Assembly (NCBI RefSeq): GCF_036323475.1
Contig: NZ_AP028934.1
Coordinates: 2,356,001 to 2,420,000 of the forward strand
From: Solobacterium moorei
GTDB taxonomy: Bacteria > Bacillota_I > Bacilli_A > Erysipelotrichales > Erysipelotrichaceae
DNA: 64,000 bases
Direction of reading: 5' to 3'
Shown here: positions 26,777 to 34,925 of the stretch, piece by piece
How positions within the stretch are numbered: the stretch's first letter is position 1
How the letters are laid out: each line of letters begins with the position of its first letter
Made by a program: the position numbers and the translations under genes
Notes under the pieces: model-generated
Seen by the model: only the letters and a program-made list of their open reading frames with translations
What the model was told of the DNA's origin: nothing
Database searches by the model: none

Positions 26777-27636
26777 TTAATATTTATTTTCTGTATCCAT
26801 GTATGCATGAAAATTACGGAATATATCTTCTTGGAAAGATTCATCCACTTGGCTGATTTCATCCTGTCTTGCAAAGAAGTTTTGTTGTGCATATTGAAAT
26901 ACTTTCTGTTCAAAACGTATGACTTCTTTGGATACCTGTGCATTTGGAAATCGTGTATCAAACATGTGGAAACAACCCTCATCCTCTTTTAACATGATTG
27001 TGACACCTGCCTTATACAGATGTTTCATATAGGTTACGGTTTCTTCATAGAATGGCCCTGGTGTACCTACAACTGTAAAGGTTGGCGGCAGATTTCGAAA
27101 ATCCTTTAATCGTGCTGGTGCACAGTACACCGGTACATCCTGTAGATTACGTTTATATAACTGCCAATGGAAATACTTTTGTGAAGTAGTCCAAGCTAAT
27201 GTTTCATTTTTATTTTCACTTGATGGACGATCATCAATCATTGGATATAGAGGCATCTGGAATGCAATCTTTACTTCATTCATATCACGTACATACGCAG
27301 ATAACGCAGCCACTAAACCACCACCTGCACTTTCACCACCCACAAATAGTTGATGAGGATTGATATGTAACTTGCATGCATGTTTCTTCATCCACTTAAG
27401 TGTCAGATAGGCATCTTCTAAAGCTGCAGGATATGGTGCTTCATAACTCTTGCGATAATCCGGCAACACCATGACTACGTTTCCGTTTACCAGGAAACGT
27501 TCCGCATATGGATAACATTCTTCCGGCAATGCTGTTCCATATCCACCACCATGAAGCCATAAAAGATCTACTGATTCTTCCCCAGTCAATCGATTTGGAT
27601 AAACAATACAGATACGCAAAGAAGATCCATCATTTC
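26777..27636 (-). pseudogene. Alpha/beta-hydrolase esterase, 3' part (split by insertions)
   Basis: This holds the catalytic part of an HSL-type carboxylesterase: oxyanion-hole LHGGGYG, nucleophile elbow GESAGGG, the acid and His in the C-terminal half (HMFDTRFP). The open frame continues upstream into insertion-sequence DNA (to 27709), but authentic esterase codons start at about RNDGSSLRICIVYP. The missing 5' part lies at 32379-32565, 4.7 kb away. Joining the two after removing the insertion and one copy of the 3-bp duplication gives one uninterrupted frame of about 347 residues. The gene is therefore inactivated unless the insertion excises. Confidence 0.88.
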
Positions 27637-27686
27637 TGAAGCGAACCCCAAAAGTTGGACAACAACTTAGGAGGTTCATTTTTATT

Positions 27687-29096
27687 ATGAAATTTACATT
27701 TGAAGACAAGGTACAAATCTACAAGGAACGAAAACTTGGAACCACATTTTCTAAGCTCCAGTTAAAATGGAAAATGCAAAAATCTAAAATTGAATATATT
27801 GTTAGGCTAGTTGATAAACATGGATTGGATATTCTACGTCATAGTTCTCACGATTACTCTGCTGAATTTAAAGAAGCAGCCATCTATAGAGTATTGACTC
27901 TTCATAAGTCAATAATGAGCGTATCAATAGACTTAGGGTTGTCTACCGATAGTCTTCTCTTTCGATGGATTAAAGAATATAAAGAAAATGGATATAATGT
28001 CGTTGTAAGGAAGCGAGGACGACATGCCAAAGAAGAAAACAATCGAGGAGCTGGAGAAAGAAAACAAGCTCCTACGCGAGCAGAACTTGAGGCTATTAAT
28101 AGAGAACGAATTCATAAAAAAATTAGATGCCTTAGTTACGGAAAGAGAAAAGAGAGAAAAGAAGAAATAGTTAGGGCGATATCGGAACTAAGGCAAGAAC
28201 TACATGTACCTGTTGGATATATCATCCAAACGATAAATACCAGTACACAATTGTCTTATCATATCAGCCGTTCTGACTACTATTATTGGAAAGACAAACA
28301 AGACAGTGATTTCAAATATGATGATGTAATGAATGACATCATCAATGTTTTCTATACCCATAAGAGAAGATACGGATATCGACGTATTTATCTGGAAATC
28401 AGAAAGCTGTATCCAACGATCAATCGTAAGACGATACAAAGGCTTATGCATAAGATGGGTCTATTTGGAAATACACCTAAAGCTAAATACAAATCATACA
28501 AAGGCAATATGAATGGTACAGTAGAGAATCACTTACTAGAAAAGGTAGTTGATGAAGAGAATCACATTACCTATTACAAGCGCAACTTCTCTACAAGTAC
28601 AGTTAACGAGAAATGGACAACAGATGTATCAGAGTTCCACATCACTGCAGGCAAGCTGTATCTATCACCTATTCTCGACATGCATAATAGAGAAATTATA
28701 TCTTGGAATATATCTAATAATCCAAACTATGAGCAGATTGCCAATATGCTTGATATCGCATTTCATAGATATCCAAATATAGAAGGACTGATATTCCATT
28801 CTGATCAAGGATGGCAATATCAAATGAATCAATACCATAAGGCTCTACATGAACACGGGGTCATCCAATCGATGTCTCGCAAAGGAAATTGCCTAGATAA
28901 TTGTGTAATGGAGAACTTCTTTGGAAAGATGAAGAATGAGATGTTCTACGGACATGAATATGAGTTCCATACATTGGAAGAATTGAAATGTGCCATGGAA
29001 GAATACATACACTATTACAACGAAGAAAGAATACAGACAAAATTAAAAGGCCTAACCCCTTGTCAGGCAAGGAATCAAGCCTTATCATGTCGGTAA
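27687..29096 (+). CDS. IS3-family transposase of element A, with misplaced frame
   Basis: A continuous 469-codon frame. The start has an AGGAGG ribosome binding site. The N-terminal helix-turn-helix (about residues 1-110) and the C-terminal DDE integrase are good: D in WTTDVSEF, D in FHSDQGW, and E in NCVMENFFGKMKNE. But residues about 112-160 read as a charged, unlikely sequence, while the leucine zipper expected there is encoded in another frame (28024-28170). So the long frame is probably not the natural product. Either a small indel near 28,020 damaged orfA, or two frame changes are used. HHYNEERIQTKLKGLTP-type ending is normal for IS3 orfB. Confidence 0.75.
   Translation: MKFTFEDKVQIYKERKLGTTFSKLQLKWKMQKSKIEYIVRLVDKHGLDILRHSSHDYSAEFKEAAIYRVLTLHKSIMSVSIDLGLSTDSLLFRWIKEYKENGYNVVVRKRGRHAKEENNRGAGERKQAPTRAELEAINRERIHKKIRCLSYGKRKERKEEIVRAISELRQELHVPVGYIIQTINTSTQLSYHISRSDYYYWKDKQDSDFKYDDVMNDIINVFYTHKRRYGYRRIYLEIRKLYPTINRKTIQRLMHKMGLFGNTPKAKYKSYKGNMNGTVENHLLEKVVDEENHITYYKRNFSTSTVNEKWTTDVSEFHITAGKLYLSPILDMHNREIISWNISNNPNYEQIANMLDIAFHRYPNIEGLIFHSDQGWQYQMNQYHKALHEHGVIQSMSRKGNCLDNCVMENFFGKMKNEMFYGHEYEFHTLEELKCAMEEYIHYYNEERIQTKLKGLTPCQARNQALSCR
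28024..28170 (+). CDS. Leucine-zipper segment of IS3 OrfA in the alternative frame
   Basis: A 48-codon frame reads MPKKKTIEELEKENKLLREQ and then a regular heptad of Leu/Ile to EREKREKKK, the dimerisation zipper of IS3-family OrfA. It ends at TAG right before the orfB start region. An AAAAAA-type slippery run lies inside and upstream of its end, where a -1 shift would enter the orfB frame. It has its own ATG with GCGAGG upstream. Either part of a broken orfA or a separately started piece. Confidence 0.55.
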   Translation: MPKKKTIEELEKENKLLREQNLRLLIENEFIKKLDALVTEREKREKKK

Positions 29097-29172
29097 ATTA
29101 ACGTGTCCAAGAAATTTGTACCGACCCCCAAAAGTTAGACCAAGAATCTAACGAATGGAGGTCGGTATTTTT

Positions 29173-29751
29173 ATGACAAAACATAGTTTTGAATTCAAGA
29201 AAAAAATAGTTTTAGAATATTTGAATGGTAAAGGAGGAATTCTATATCTTTCTAAAAAATATGGATTAGGCTCTAAATCCCAGCTACACAAATGGGTGAA
29301 AAACTATAAAGCATTTGGAAATGATGGTTTATTGCGCTCACGAGAAAATGAAGTTTATTCTTTCGAAATGAAACTTTCTATTGTAGAGTTGTATTTAACA
29401 AGTGAAATCACATATCAAGAGTTAGCTATACAGAATGGCATTAAGAACCCAGCTACGATTGGCAACTGGGTTAATCGCTTTCGTATAGCAGGTCCTGATG
29501 CGTTAAAATCACGCCGAAAGGGTCGAAGGAAAGCTATGGATAAGACAGATAGAAAGACTCAAAACAAACTCATGGAAGAAGCTTCTGTTAATACAAGTGT
29601 AGAACATATAAAGAAATTAGAAGATGAACTTCTTCGGTTAAGAATAGAGAATGCATTTTTAAAAGAACTGAGGAGGCTGCGTTTAGAGGACGAGGAAAAA
29701 ATGAGAGAATGGCACTCGTCATCAACAGTCTCCGACAAAAGTTCAAACTAA
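29173..29751 (+). CDS. IS3-family OrfA of element B
   Basis: A 192-residue DNA-binding subunit. The ATG at 29173 follows GGAGGT. Two helix-turn-helix segments (GGILYLSKKYGLGSKSQLHKW and ITYQELAIQNGIKNPATIGNW) and a C-terminal zipper (IKKLEDELLRLRIENAFLKELRRL) are typical of the IS150/IS3 group. A run of six A (GAGGAAAAAATGA, about 29694-29701) near its end is a candidate -1 slippage site for making the OrfAB transposase. Intact. Confidence 0.88.
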   Translation: MTKHSFEFKKKIVLEYLNGKGGILYLSKKYGLGSKSQLHKWVKNYKAFGNDGLLRSRENEVYSFEMKLSIVELYLTSEITYQELAIQNGIKNPATIGNWVNRFRIAGPDALKSRRKGRRKAMDKTDRKTQNKLMEEASVNTSVEHIKKLEDELLRLRIENAFLKELRRLRLEDEEKMREWHSSSTVSDKSSN

Positions 29752-30593
29752 AAGACCTTCTCTCTTATACCGGAATGCCAAAAGCGACATATATGTATTG
29801 GCAAAAGAGATTTGATAGAGAAAATCCTGATAAAAAGCTTGAAGAAAACATACAAGAAATTCGTATAAATAATAAGGATTATGGCTACCGTAGAATCGTT
29901 GGAGAACTTCGCAACAATGGATATACCATTAATAAAAAGAAAGTACAGAGAATCATACAAAAGCTTCACTTACAGGTAACGTCTTATACTCGCAAAAGCA
30001 GAAAATACAGTTCTTATAGAGGAACAGTTGGAAGAGTTGCGCCTAATAGAATTCACAGACGCTTCAAGACACATATACCGCATCAGAAAATAACAACTGA
30101 TACAACTGAATTCAAGTATTATGAAGTCGATAAAAAGGGTCATATGACAATACATAAGCTTTATCTAGATCCATTTATGGATATGTGTAGTGGTGAGATA
30201 CTTAGTTACGAAATTGGTAAGAGACCTTCTGCAGAAAACGTGATGAATGCCTTGGAGAAAGCTATTACAATCACTACAGACTGCCCATATAGAAGAACAT
30301 TTCATTCTGATCAAGGATGGGCATATCAGATGAACGCTTATACACGTAGATTAAAAGAAGAAAGAATCTTCCAGAGTATGTCTCGAAAAGGAAACTGCCT
30401 TGATAACTCAGTTATGGAAAATTTCTTTGGACTGATTAAACAAGAAATATACTATGGAGTCATGTACTATAGTTTCGATGAACTGAAGTTAAAAATAGAA
30501 AGATTTATAAATTATTACAATGAGCAACGAATAAAAGAAAAGTTAGGATGGATGAGTCCTGTTCAATACAGACAACATCTTCTAGCTTCATAA
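29709..30593 (+). CDS. IS3-family OrfB (DDE integrase) of element B
   Basis: A 294-codon frame overlapping orfA by 43 bases in the -1 frame, so it is normally made as part of an OrfAB fusion. An HTH_21-like region (KLEENIQEIRINNKDYGYRRI) precedes the rve integrase core with D in TTDTTEF, D in FHSDQGW, and E in SVMENFFGLIKQE. The stop TAA falls at the junction with the IS110 element, which did not remove any codon. Intact, so element B may still supply transposase. Confidence 0.9.
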   Translation: MALVINSLRQKFKLKDLLSYTGMPKATYMYWQKRFDRENPDKKLEENIQEIRINNKDYGYRRIVGELRNNGYTINKKKVQRIIQKLHLQVTSYTRKSRKYSSYRGTVGRVAPNRIHRRFKTHIPHQKITTDTTEFKYYEVDKKGHMTIHKLYLDPFMDMCSGEILSYEIGKRPSAENVMNALEKAITITTDCPYRRTFHSDQGWAYQMNAYTRRLKEERIFQSMSRKGNCLDNSVMENFFGLIKQEIYYGVMYYSFDELKLKIERFINYYNEQRIKEKLGWMSPVQYRQHLLAS

Positions 30594-30718
30594 AAACTTG
30601 ATAACTTAAGTCAAGAAGAAATTTCTAATCTTTAGTGATTTCTTCTTTTTCGTTTTGTGCATTATTAAAACAAGAGAAATTATATCTCCCATTTTGCTAG
30701 ATTAGGTTTATACTGTTG

Positions 30719-31939
30719 CTAAGAATGATATAGAGTACCATTCTTACATAGGCTATAGATTATGACCAGTAATTTATGAGCACTAGCAGTATAGGCAGCT
30801 TTAGACGACAATGGGCATTGGGTCTGCTGTCTTTTCTTTTTGGTGAATTCATATAGTGGATCTTCTTTGCGCAATCGATAATTACATTGTGCACCAAGGT
30901 ATAAAAGGCATCGCAAATGCTTATTGCCTTTCTTTGATATCTTGAAATGCAGTCCATCAATATCTCCGGATTGTTGTATCTTTGGATTCAAGCCTGCATA
31001 TGCCACGATAGCCGCTCTGTTATCAAATCGGCTTACATCTCCAAGCTCTGCTATGATACGGGCTGCCAGATTCTCTCCGATTCCAACAATACTAACAACA
31101 GATGCAAAATAAGGACATGTTCGTGCTATCTCTATCATTTCCTTCAATAGTGAATCGCATTTTTTCTTCTGTTCCTGCACGTTCTCTATCAAGCTTGGCA
31201 ATTTGACTACTTCTATATCATCGATATCACATCCTGAATAGCACTCCTTTGCCTTCTCGTAGATCTTATGTACGATTCTTTCTGTATATCCTTTTAAATG
31301 ACCTGTACGATGCCCAACGGTCTTAACGATGGTATCCTCTCTATGGCCCAATAGTAAGGATGGATGAGGATATCTTTTTAATATCTCCATTGGGAGTGGA
31401 TCATACAGATTTTGATTCCCTTTAAAGGTCTTATCAATCCTTGGATATATGATATCCAGCATGGATCTCAAACTCACTTTGCGTTTCCGAAGATGAACCA
31501 ACTCACTTTCATATATACGGCTCAATTGATAGAGTCTTTTGTACTCTTGTGGTTGTGCTTGATATTGTCTTAGTTCCTTCTCACAATAGTACGCTTTTGC
31601 GATATGTGCACAGTCTAATGCGTCTGTCTTATTACTATGTAGGGAGGTCTTGCGATAGGTCGCAGATAATAATGGAGAAATGATGTAGTACCTTATCTTG
31701 TGGTCTTCAAGATATTTTTGTAGTGGTCGATGATAGACACCTGTAGCCTCAAAGATAACTGGTATATCTTCTCGTTCTGTCTTAGCTTCAAGGTCTTTGA
31801 TAGTTTGCCCTAATTTCTGGAAACCATCGATCGTAGCTGAAAGCTGCTTTGGTTTTCGCATTGGATGTCCATTCTCTATGAAGGGCTGGTAGTGACAGGA
31901 ACCCTTTGATACATCCACTGTAATGATTGGTCCTTCCAT
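30719..31939 (-). CDS. IS110-family DEDD/serine recombinase (copy 1)
   Basis: A 406-residue recombinase starting at the ATG at 31939 (MEGPIITVDVSKGS) behind AAGGAG. The N-terminal RuvC-like DEDD domain shows D in TVDVSKG, E in IFEATGVYH, and DALDCAHIA. A coiled middle precedes the Transposase_20 domain with a helix-hairpin-helix (VVSIVGIGENLAARIIAELGD) and the Ser-containing AGLNPKIQQSGD, where IS110 enzymes carry the nucleophilic serine. ISKKGNKHLR follows. IS110 enzymes are guided by an element-encoded bridge RNA. The protein of copy 2 is identical. Confidence 0.93.
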   Translation of the reverse strand: MEGPIITVDVSKGSCHYQPFIENGHPMRKPKQLSATIDGFQKLGQTIKDLEAKTEREDIPVIFEATGVYHRPLQKYLEDHKIRYYIISPLLSATYRKTSLHSNKTDALDCAHIAKAYYCEKELRQYQAQPQEYKRLYQLSRIYESELVHLRKRKVSLRSMLDIIYPRIDKTFKGNQNLYDPLPMEILKRYPHPSLLLGHREDTIVKTVGHRTGHLKGYTERIVHKIYEKAKECYSGCDIDDIEVVKLPSLIENVQEQKKKCDSLLKEMIEIARTCPYFASVVSIVGIGENLAARIIAELGDVSRFDNRAAIVAYAGLNPKIQQSGDIDGLHFKISKKGNKHLRCLLYLGAQCNYRLRKEDPLYEFTKKKRQQTQCPLSSKAAYTASAHKLLVIIYSLCKNGTLYHS

Positions 31940-31999
31940 GATGGAATACTCCTTTCTTTCTGATATGCATAATGTCTTGGTAAACTTCCCCATCCCCAC

Positions 32000-32277
32000 A
32001 TCCGACTATTTTTCTGGTTTATATACGACATATCTAGCTGTTTCCTGGATTGTCATCTTGATAAAGCAGCCTAAGAATATAGGAGGGAAGCAGAACGCTT
32101 TTTATGACGGACTCAATGATATCAATGGTCTAAAAGATGGCACGTTCTCACTTTACCCAGACCAATTCCCATACATGCCTGTACGAGAAAGGCCAGAAAC
32201 ATTCTAGTGTCCCTGACCTCTATATCATATTCTTCTTCTGAAGTTTTTTCTCTGAAATCAGGACTAGATTATTCCTG
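32000..32277 (-). ncRNA. Predicted bridge (guide) RNA of IS110 copy 1
   Basis: The left end is non-coding but highly structured on the transposase strand. A 10-bp hairpin (GAAATCAGGA/TCCTGATTTC, 32254-32282) lies at the tip. Next, a GAACG/CGTTC stem encloses ATCTTTT and CATAAAAAG (32098-32106). The last is complementary to CTTTTTATG at the insertion sites, and the first resembles the target's left side. Further 3', TTATCAAG (32057-32064) is identical to the element's right end (30597-30604). This matches the target loop then donor loop order of IS110 bridge RNAs. A promoter would form across the joined ends (TTGACT at 30614-30609, TATTAT at 32288-32283, 17-18 bp). Ends approximate. Confidence 0.7.
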
Positions 32278-32289
32278 ATTTCATAATAG

Positions 32290-32315
32290 AAAAAAGAGAT
32301 GACCAAAGTCATCTC
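32290..32315 (-). terminator. Terminator-like hairpin that forms the IS110 copy-1 target
   Basis: On the minus strand GAGATGAC-TTTG-GTCATCTC is followed by TTTTTT, then immediately by the IS110 left end. It belongs to the right end of element B, where it would block outside transcription entering the element. Confidence 0.8.
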
Positions 32316-32378
32316 GTAAAAAGTCTAACTTTTAGGGGTCACCTCAATTGGGTTCACTTCAAAATTGGGTTCACTTCA

Positions 32379-32565
32379 TTCTTAGGATCTCTTTTTCTTC
32401 CATATGGGTATTTCTACCAAACCACTTCCCATAAAACTTACGTTTTAGATTTCTATCACGTTCCCTAATTGCGGTAATAGAATTGAGTGATGGTTGATTA
32501 TTCAACACCATGCTTGCGTATTTACGTAAATCACGATGTATCATATCTATTGTTATTTTCATCAT
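32379..32565 (-). pseudogene. Alpha/beta-hydrolase esterase, 5' part
   Basis: The first 62 codons (MMKITIDMIHRDLRKYAS ... HMEEKEILR) of the esterase whose remainder is at 26777-27636. The open frame continues a few codons into element A (MK-stop). With the insertion removed the join reads KEILRNDGSSLRICIVYP without a frame change, and the combined length is 1,044 bases including the stop. GGGGGA precedes the start. Confidence 0.85.
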
Positions 32566-32599
32566 TCCCCCGATAGCGTATTTATTTTATCATAAATTG

Positions 32600-33469
32600 C
32601 TATCTCAAATGATGTCTTTCTCCTTGTCTTAAAAACATCTTTAATTCTGCCAGTCTCTTCATCGCTGTTTTACGACCTTCCTCGTAAACTGCACGAATTC
32701 GCTTACGGTCATGTTCAATTCTGCCAATGTTTAATTCCGCCTCTGGTTGAATCACAAACACATTATTTTTAGCAACCTCTTCTTTGATATACGCAATCGT
32801 ATCATTATAAGTTTCATGACGTAACTCTAACGCACGCACCATATTTGGATATTTACGATACTTTGCACGAATAACCTTCATCATTTGCTGTGGTTTTTTT
32901 ACATAATTCTCTGGTTGTGTTAGGATAATCACATTCTTTTCATATCCTATCTGTTGAAACTTCTTGATTGGGATAGAGTCAGAGATACCACCATCTAAAT
33001 AAATATGTCCATTGATATGTACTGGACTTGCAAATACTGGCATTGACGCAGAAGCACGCACAAAGTCCAACGATTCATTATTAATATCTTTGGCATCGTA
33101 ATAATAAGGCTCTCCACTTTCGATGTCAGTTGCGACCAAATAGAACTTCATTGGATTCTGTGAGTAAGTTGTGGCATCCATTGGATCTAACTTTTCAGGC
33201 AATGTATGATAGCAGAACTCCGCATTGAAAAAGTCTCCGGTTTTAATCCAAGATTGAACGCTTGCGTATCTTGGATCCTTTGCATATTTCATGTTATAGC
33301 GGAATGTACGACCAATCTGCTTACTCTTTAGATTTACACCAAAACACGCACCAGCAGATACACCAATCGCGCCATCAAATGTAATATGATTTTCCATTAG
33401 TACATCGATGACACCTGCCGTAAAGATGCCTCGCATCGCACCACCTTCAAGAACTAGTCCTTTTTTCAT
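32600..33469 (-). CDS. Patatin-like phospholipase
   Basis: A 289-residue cytosolic patatin-family lipid acyl hydrolase. The oxyanion-hole motif LEGGAMRGIFTAG opens the protein, the nucleophile elbow is GVSAG (about residues 37-41), and the catalytic Asp is in LDGGISDSIP (about 160-168). The C-terminal region RIEHDRKRIRAVYEEGRKTA is typical of bacterial YjjU-like members. It probably deacylates phospholipids or lysophospholipids. It was the upstream neighbour of the esterase on the same strand before the insertions, with 34 bases between them, suggesting a lipid/ester-related pair. Confidence 0.9.
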   Translation of the reverse strand: MKKGLVLEGGAMRGIFTAGVIDVLMENHITFDGAIGVSAGACFGVNLKSKQIGRTFRYNMKYAKDPRYASVQSWIKTGDFFNAEFCYHTLPEKLDPMDATTYSQNPMKFYLVATDIESGEPYYYDAKDINNESLDFVRASASMPVFASPVHINGHIYLDGGISDSIPIKKFQQIGYEKNVIILTQPENYVKKPQQMMKVIRAKYRKYPNMVRALELRHETYNDTIAYIKEEVAKNNVFVIQPEAELNIGRIEHDRKRIRAVYEEGRKTAMKRLAELKMFLRQGERHHLR

Positions 33470-33597
33470 ACTTCATCACCTCAATGCGGTAAGTTTATCA
33501 TAATTTTTTCTGATATCTTTTTGTTAGACTCAATATTCACAAAAATAACATAATTCTTTGCTTCTATATAAATTACAATAACAAATATTATCTTAAT

Positions 33598-34806
33598 TTA
33601 CTTTTCGAATATATCACTCGCATGCATATTATCTAGAACAATATCATCTTGATCCATTTTAATTAAACATAGACCCAAGCTAATTAAACGAATTAATTTT
33701 TCACTCTCATGGGCGTCATCTATATGAAACATTTCTTTGATTTTTCTTAGACGATAAACAACTGTATTCCGATGTGTAAATAACTCTTGTGCAGTTTCAA
33801 TAACTGAATGATTTTTTAATTCATAATAATATAGTGTTTCGCAATATACTGTATGATTTTCTTTATCATACTCGTACATTCTTTTATATACATCAGGTAC
33901 TAAATCAAACCGACTTTTCACCTGATCCAACATCATACGCAAACGATAGCCTTCCGTATAGAATACTTTAGCTGAGAAAGTCTTATTTTGTAATAATGAC
34001 GTAAACTCTAAAATTTGTTTATATATCTTAGGTAACTCATAGATATCTTTTATAACACTAGAGATAACGACAAATACCTGAAACTCTTTCGCAATATTCT
34101 CAAGTATTTCGACTTGTCTTTTTTCATGTACAAACAGCAAAACACTCTTCTGATATAAGAATGGACGTGATTCTGCTAACGCAGCTTCTAGCTTTGCATC
34201 TAATAATCGATATGATATTTGTAGATTTGTTCTATTTGATACATCAATTAGCGCAAGGTGCCCCTGATCCATCTGCTCAATCCATGTATTAGATATCTGT
34301 AGCTTAAATAAAGCAGGATTCTGATAATCCCCATCTAATAAGTGTGTTAAAATCTCTTCTTCTGTATTCTTCGAAAGAAATTGATTTTCAATCTGTGCTA
34401 AATATTGTTTTGCTAGAATCATTTCAATTTTATTCATATCATTATCATTTACTTGTTCTAGCTGACCTTCTGCATCTACACAAAACAAATAACCGATATT
34501 TTTATGTTCTGCTCTCAGCGTTGAGATTCTACGTCTCCATGGGCTTTCTTCGATTGTCAAAAATACTGGCTCCTCTAAATTTGGTTGCCAGTTTAAATTA
34601 CGCACGACTTCATAGGTAATATGTTTGCTCTCTATTGTTGAATCAAAAGGGATATCATGAAAGCCTTCTGATTTATAATAAGAAACTACATGAAATGCAT
34701 CATCTAATATTAATAATGGGCATTTTAATAATATTGATGATATTTTTATCAGCCCATCTAAGTTAACGCCTGATAAAAACGCATCCACTAATTTTGAAAT
34801 ATCCAT
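33598..34806 (-). CDS. PucR/CdaR-family transcriptional regulator
   Basis: A 402-residue regulator. The N-terminal half is a sensor-like region. The last 65 residues contain the PucR C-terminal helix-turn-helix (YYYELKNHSVIETAQELFTHRNTVVYRLRKIKEMF). Such proteins (CdaR, PucR) usually activate sugar-acid or purine genes in response to the metabolite. It is divergent from kdgT-budA with a 119-bp AT-rich spacer, so it very likely controls that operon. Similar regulators control glycerate, glucarate and related uptake systems; the effector here is unknown. Confidence 0.85.
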   Translation of the reverse strand: MDISKLVDAFLSGVNLDGLIKISSILLKCPLLILDDAFHVVSYYKSEGFHDIPFDSTIESKHITYEVVRNLNWQPNLEEPVFLTIEESPWRRRISTLRAEHKNIGYLFCVDAEGQLEQVNDNDMNKIEMILAKQYLAQIENQFLSKNTEEEILTHLLDGDYQNPALFKLQISNTWIEQMDQGHLALIDVSNRTNLQISYRLLDAKLEAALAESRPFLYQKSVLLFVHEKRQVEILENIAKEFQVFVVISSVIKDIYELPKIYKQILEFTSLLQNKTFSAKVFYTEGYRLRMMLDQVKSRFDLVPDVYKRMYEYDKENHTVYCETLYYYELKNHSVIETAQELFTHRNTVVYRLRKIKEMFHIDDAHESEKLIRLISLGLCLIKMDQDDIVLDNMHASDIFEK

Positions 34807-34925
34807 CTACCCCTCCGATTATGCTGATAGCACAAAAAGAATACTCACTATTATATGTTCTGAACGGTTCATTATCAAATAAAAAGTTATATATTGATTA
34901 CGTTGTTTTTTAAAGGAGCATAGTT

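Larger units (their letters stand above)
30597..32289 (-). mobile_element. IS110-family element, copy 1 (inside element B)
   Basis: A 1,693-bp unit bounded by A-runs (30592-30596 and 32290-32295). It is nearly identical to the copy at 40800-42492 (differences spotted at 32018 and 32037). There are no terminal inverted repeats and no target duplication beyond the shared A/T tract, as expected of IS110. The transposase runs on the minus strand, with about 350 bp of non-coding left end and about 120 bp of right end. On the minus strand the element follows a terminator hairpin and T-run directly. Confidence 0.92.
29123..32340 (+). mobile_element. IS3-family element B, inserted in element A
   Basis: Ends GACCCCCAAAAGTTAGAC (29123) and, reverse complemented, GACCCCTAAAAGTTAGAC (32340) differ at one base of 18. 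ACC is duplicated on both sides (29120-29122 and 32341-32343). Own DNA is 29123-30591 plus 32290-32340. The IS110 copy sits between its orfB stop and a terminator-like hairpin near its right end. Confidence 0.9.
27637..32378 (+). mobile_element. IS3-family element A, itself interrupted
   Basis: Outer element of the nest. Left end TGAAGCGAACCCC at 27637 and right end (reverse complement) TGAAGTGAACCC at 32378 match, and the target TTC is duplicated at 27634-27636 and 32379-32381. Its own DNA is 27637-29122 plus 32344-32378. The rest is element B inserted just behind its transposase gene. The right end carries the TGAAGTGAACCC terminus twice in tandem. Its insertion split the esterase gene. Confidence 0.85.

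Noticed and set aside
31923-32207. Open frame of 94 codons on the + strand opposite the IS110 left end (also 42126-42410)
   Set aside because: It is antisense to the structured left end, has no ribosome binding site, and resembles no protein; the conserved structure explains the region better.
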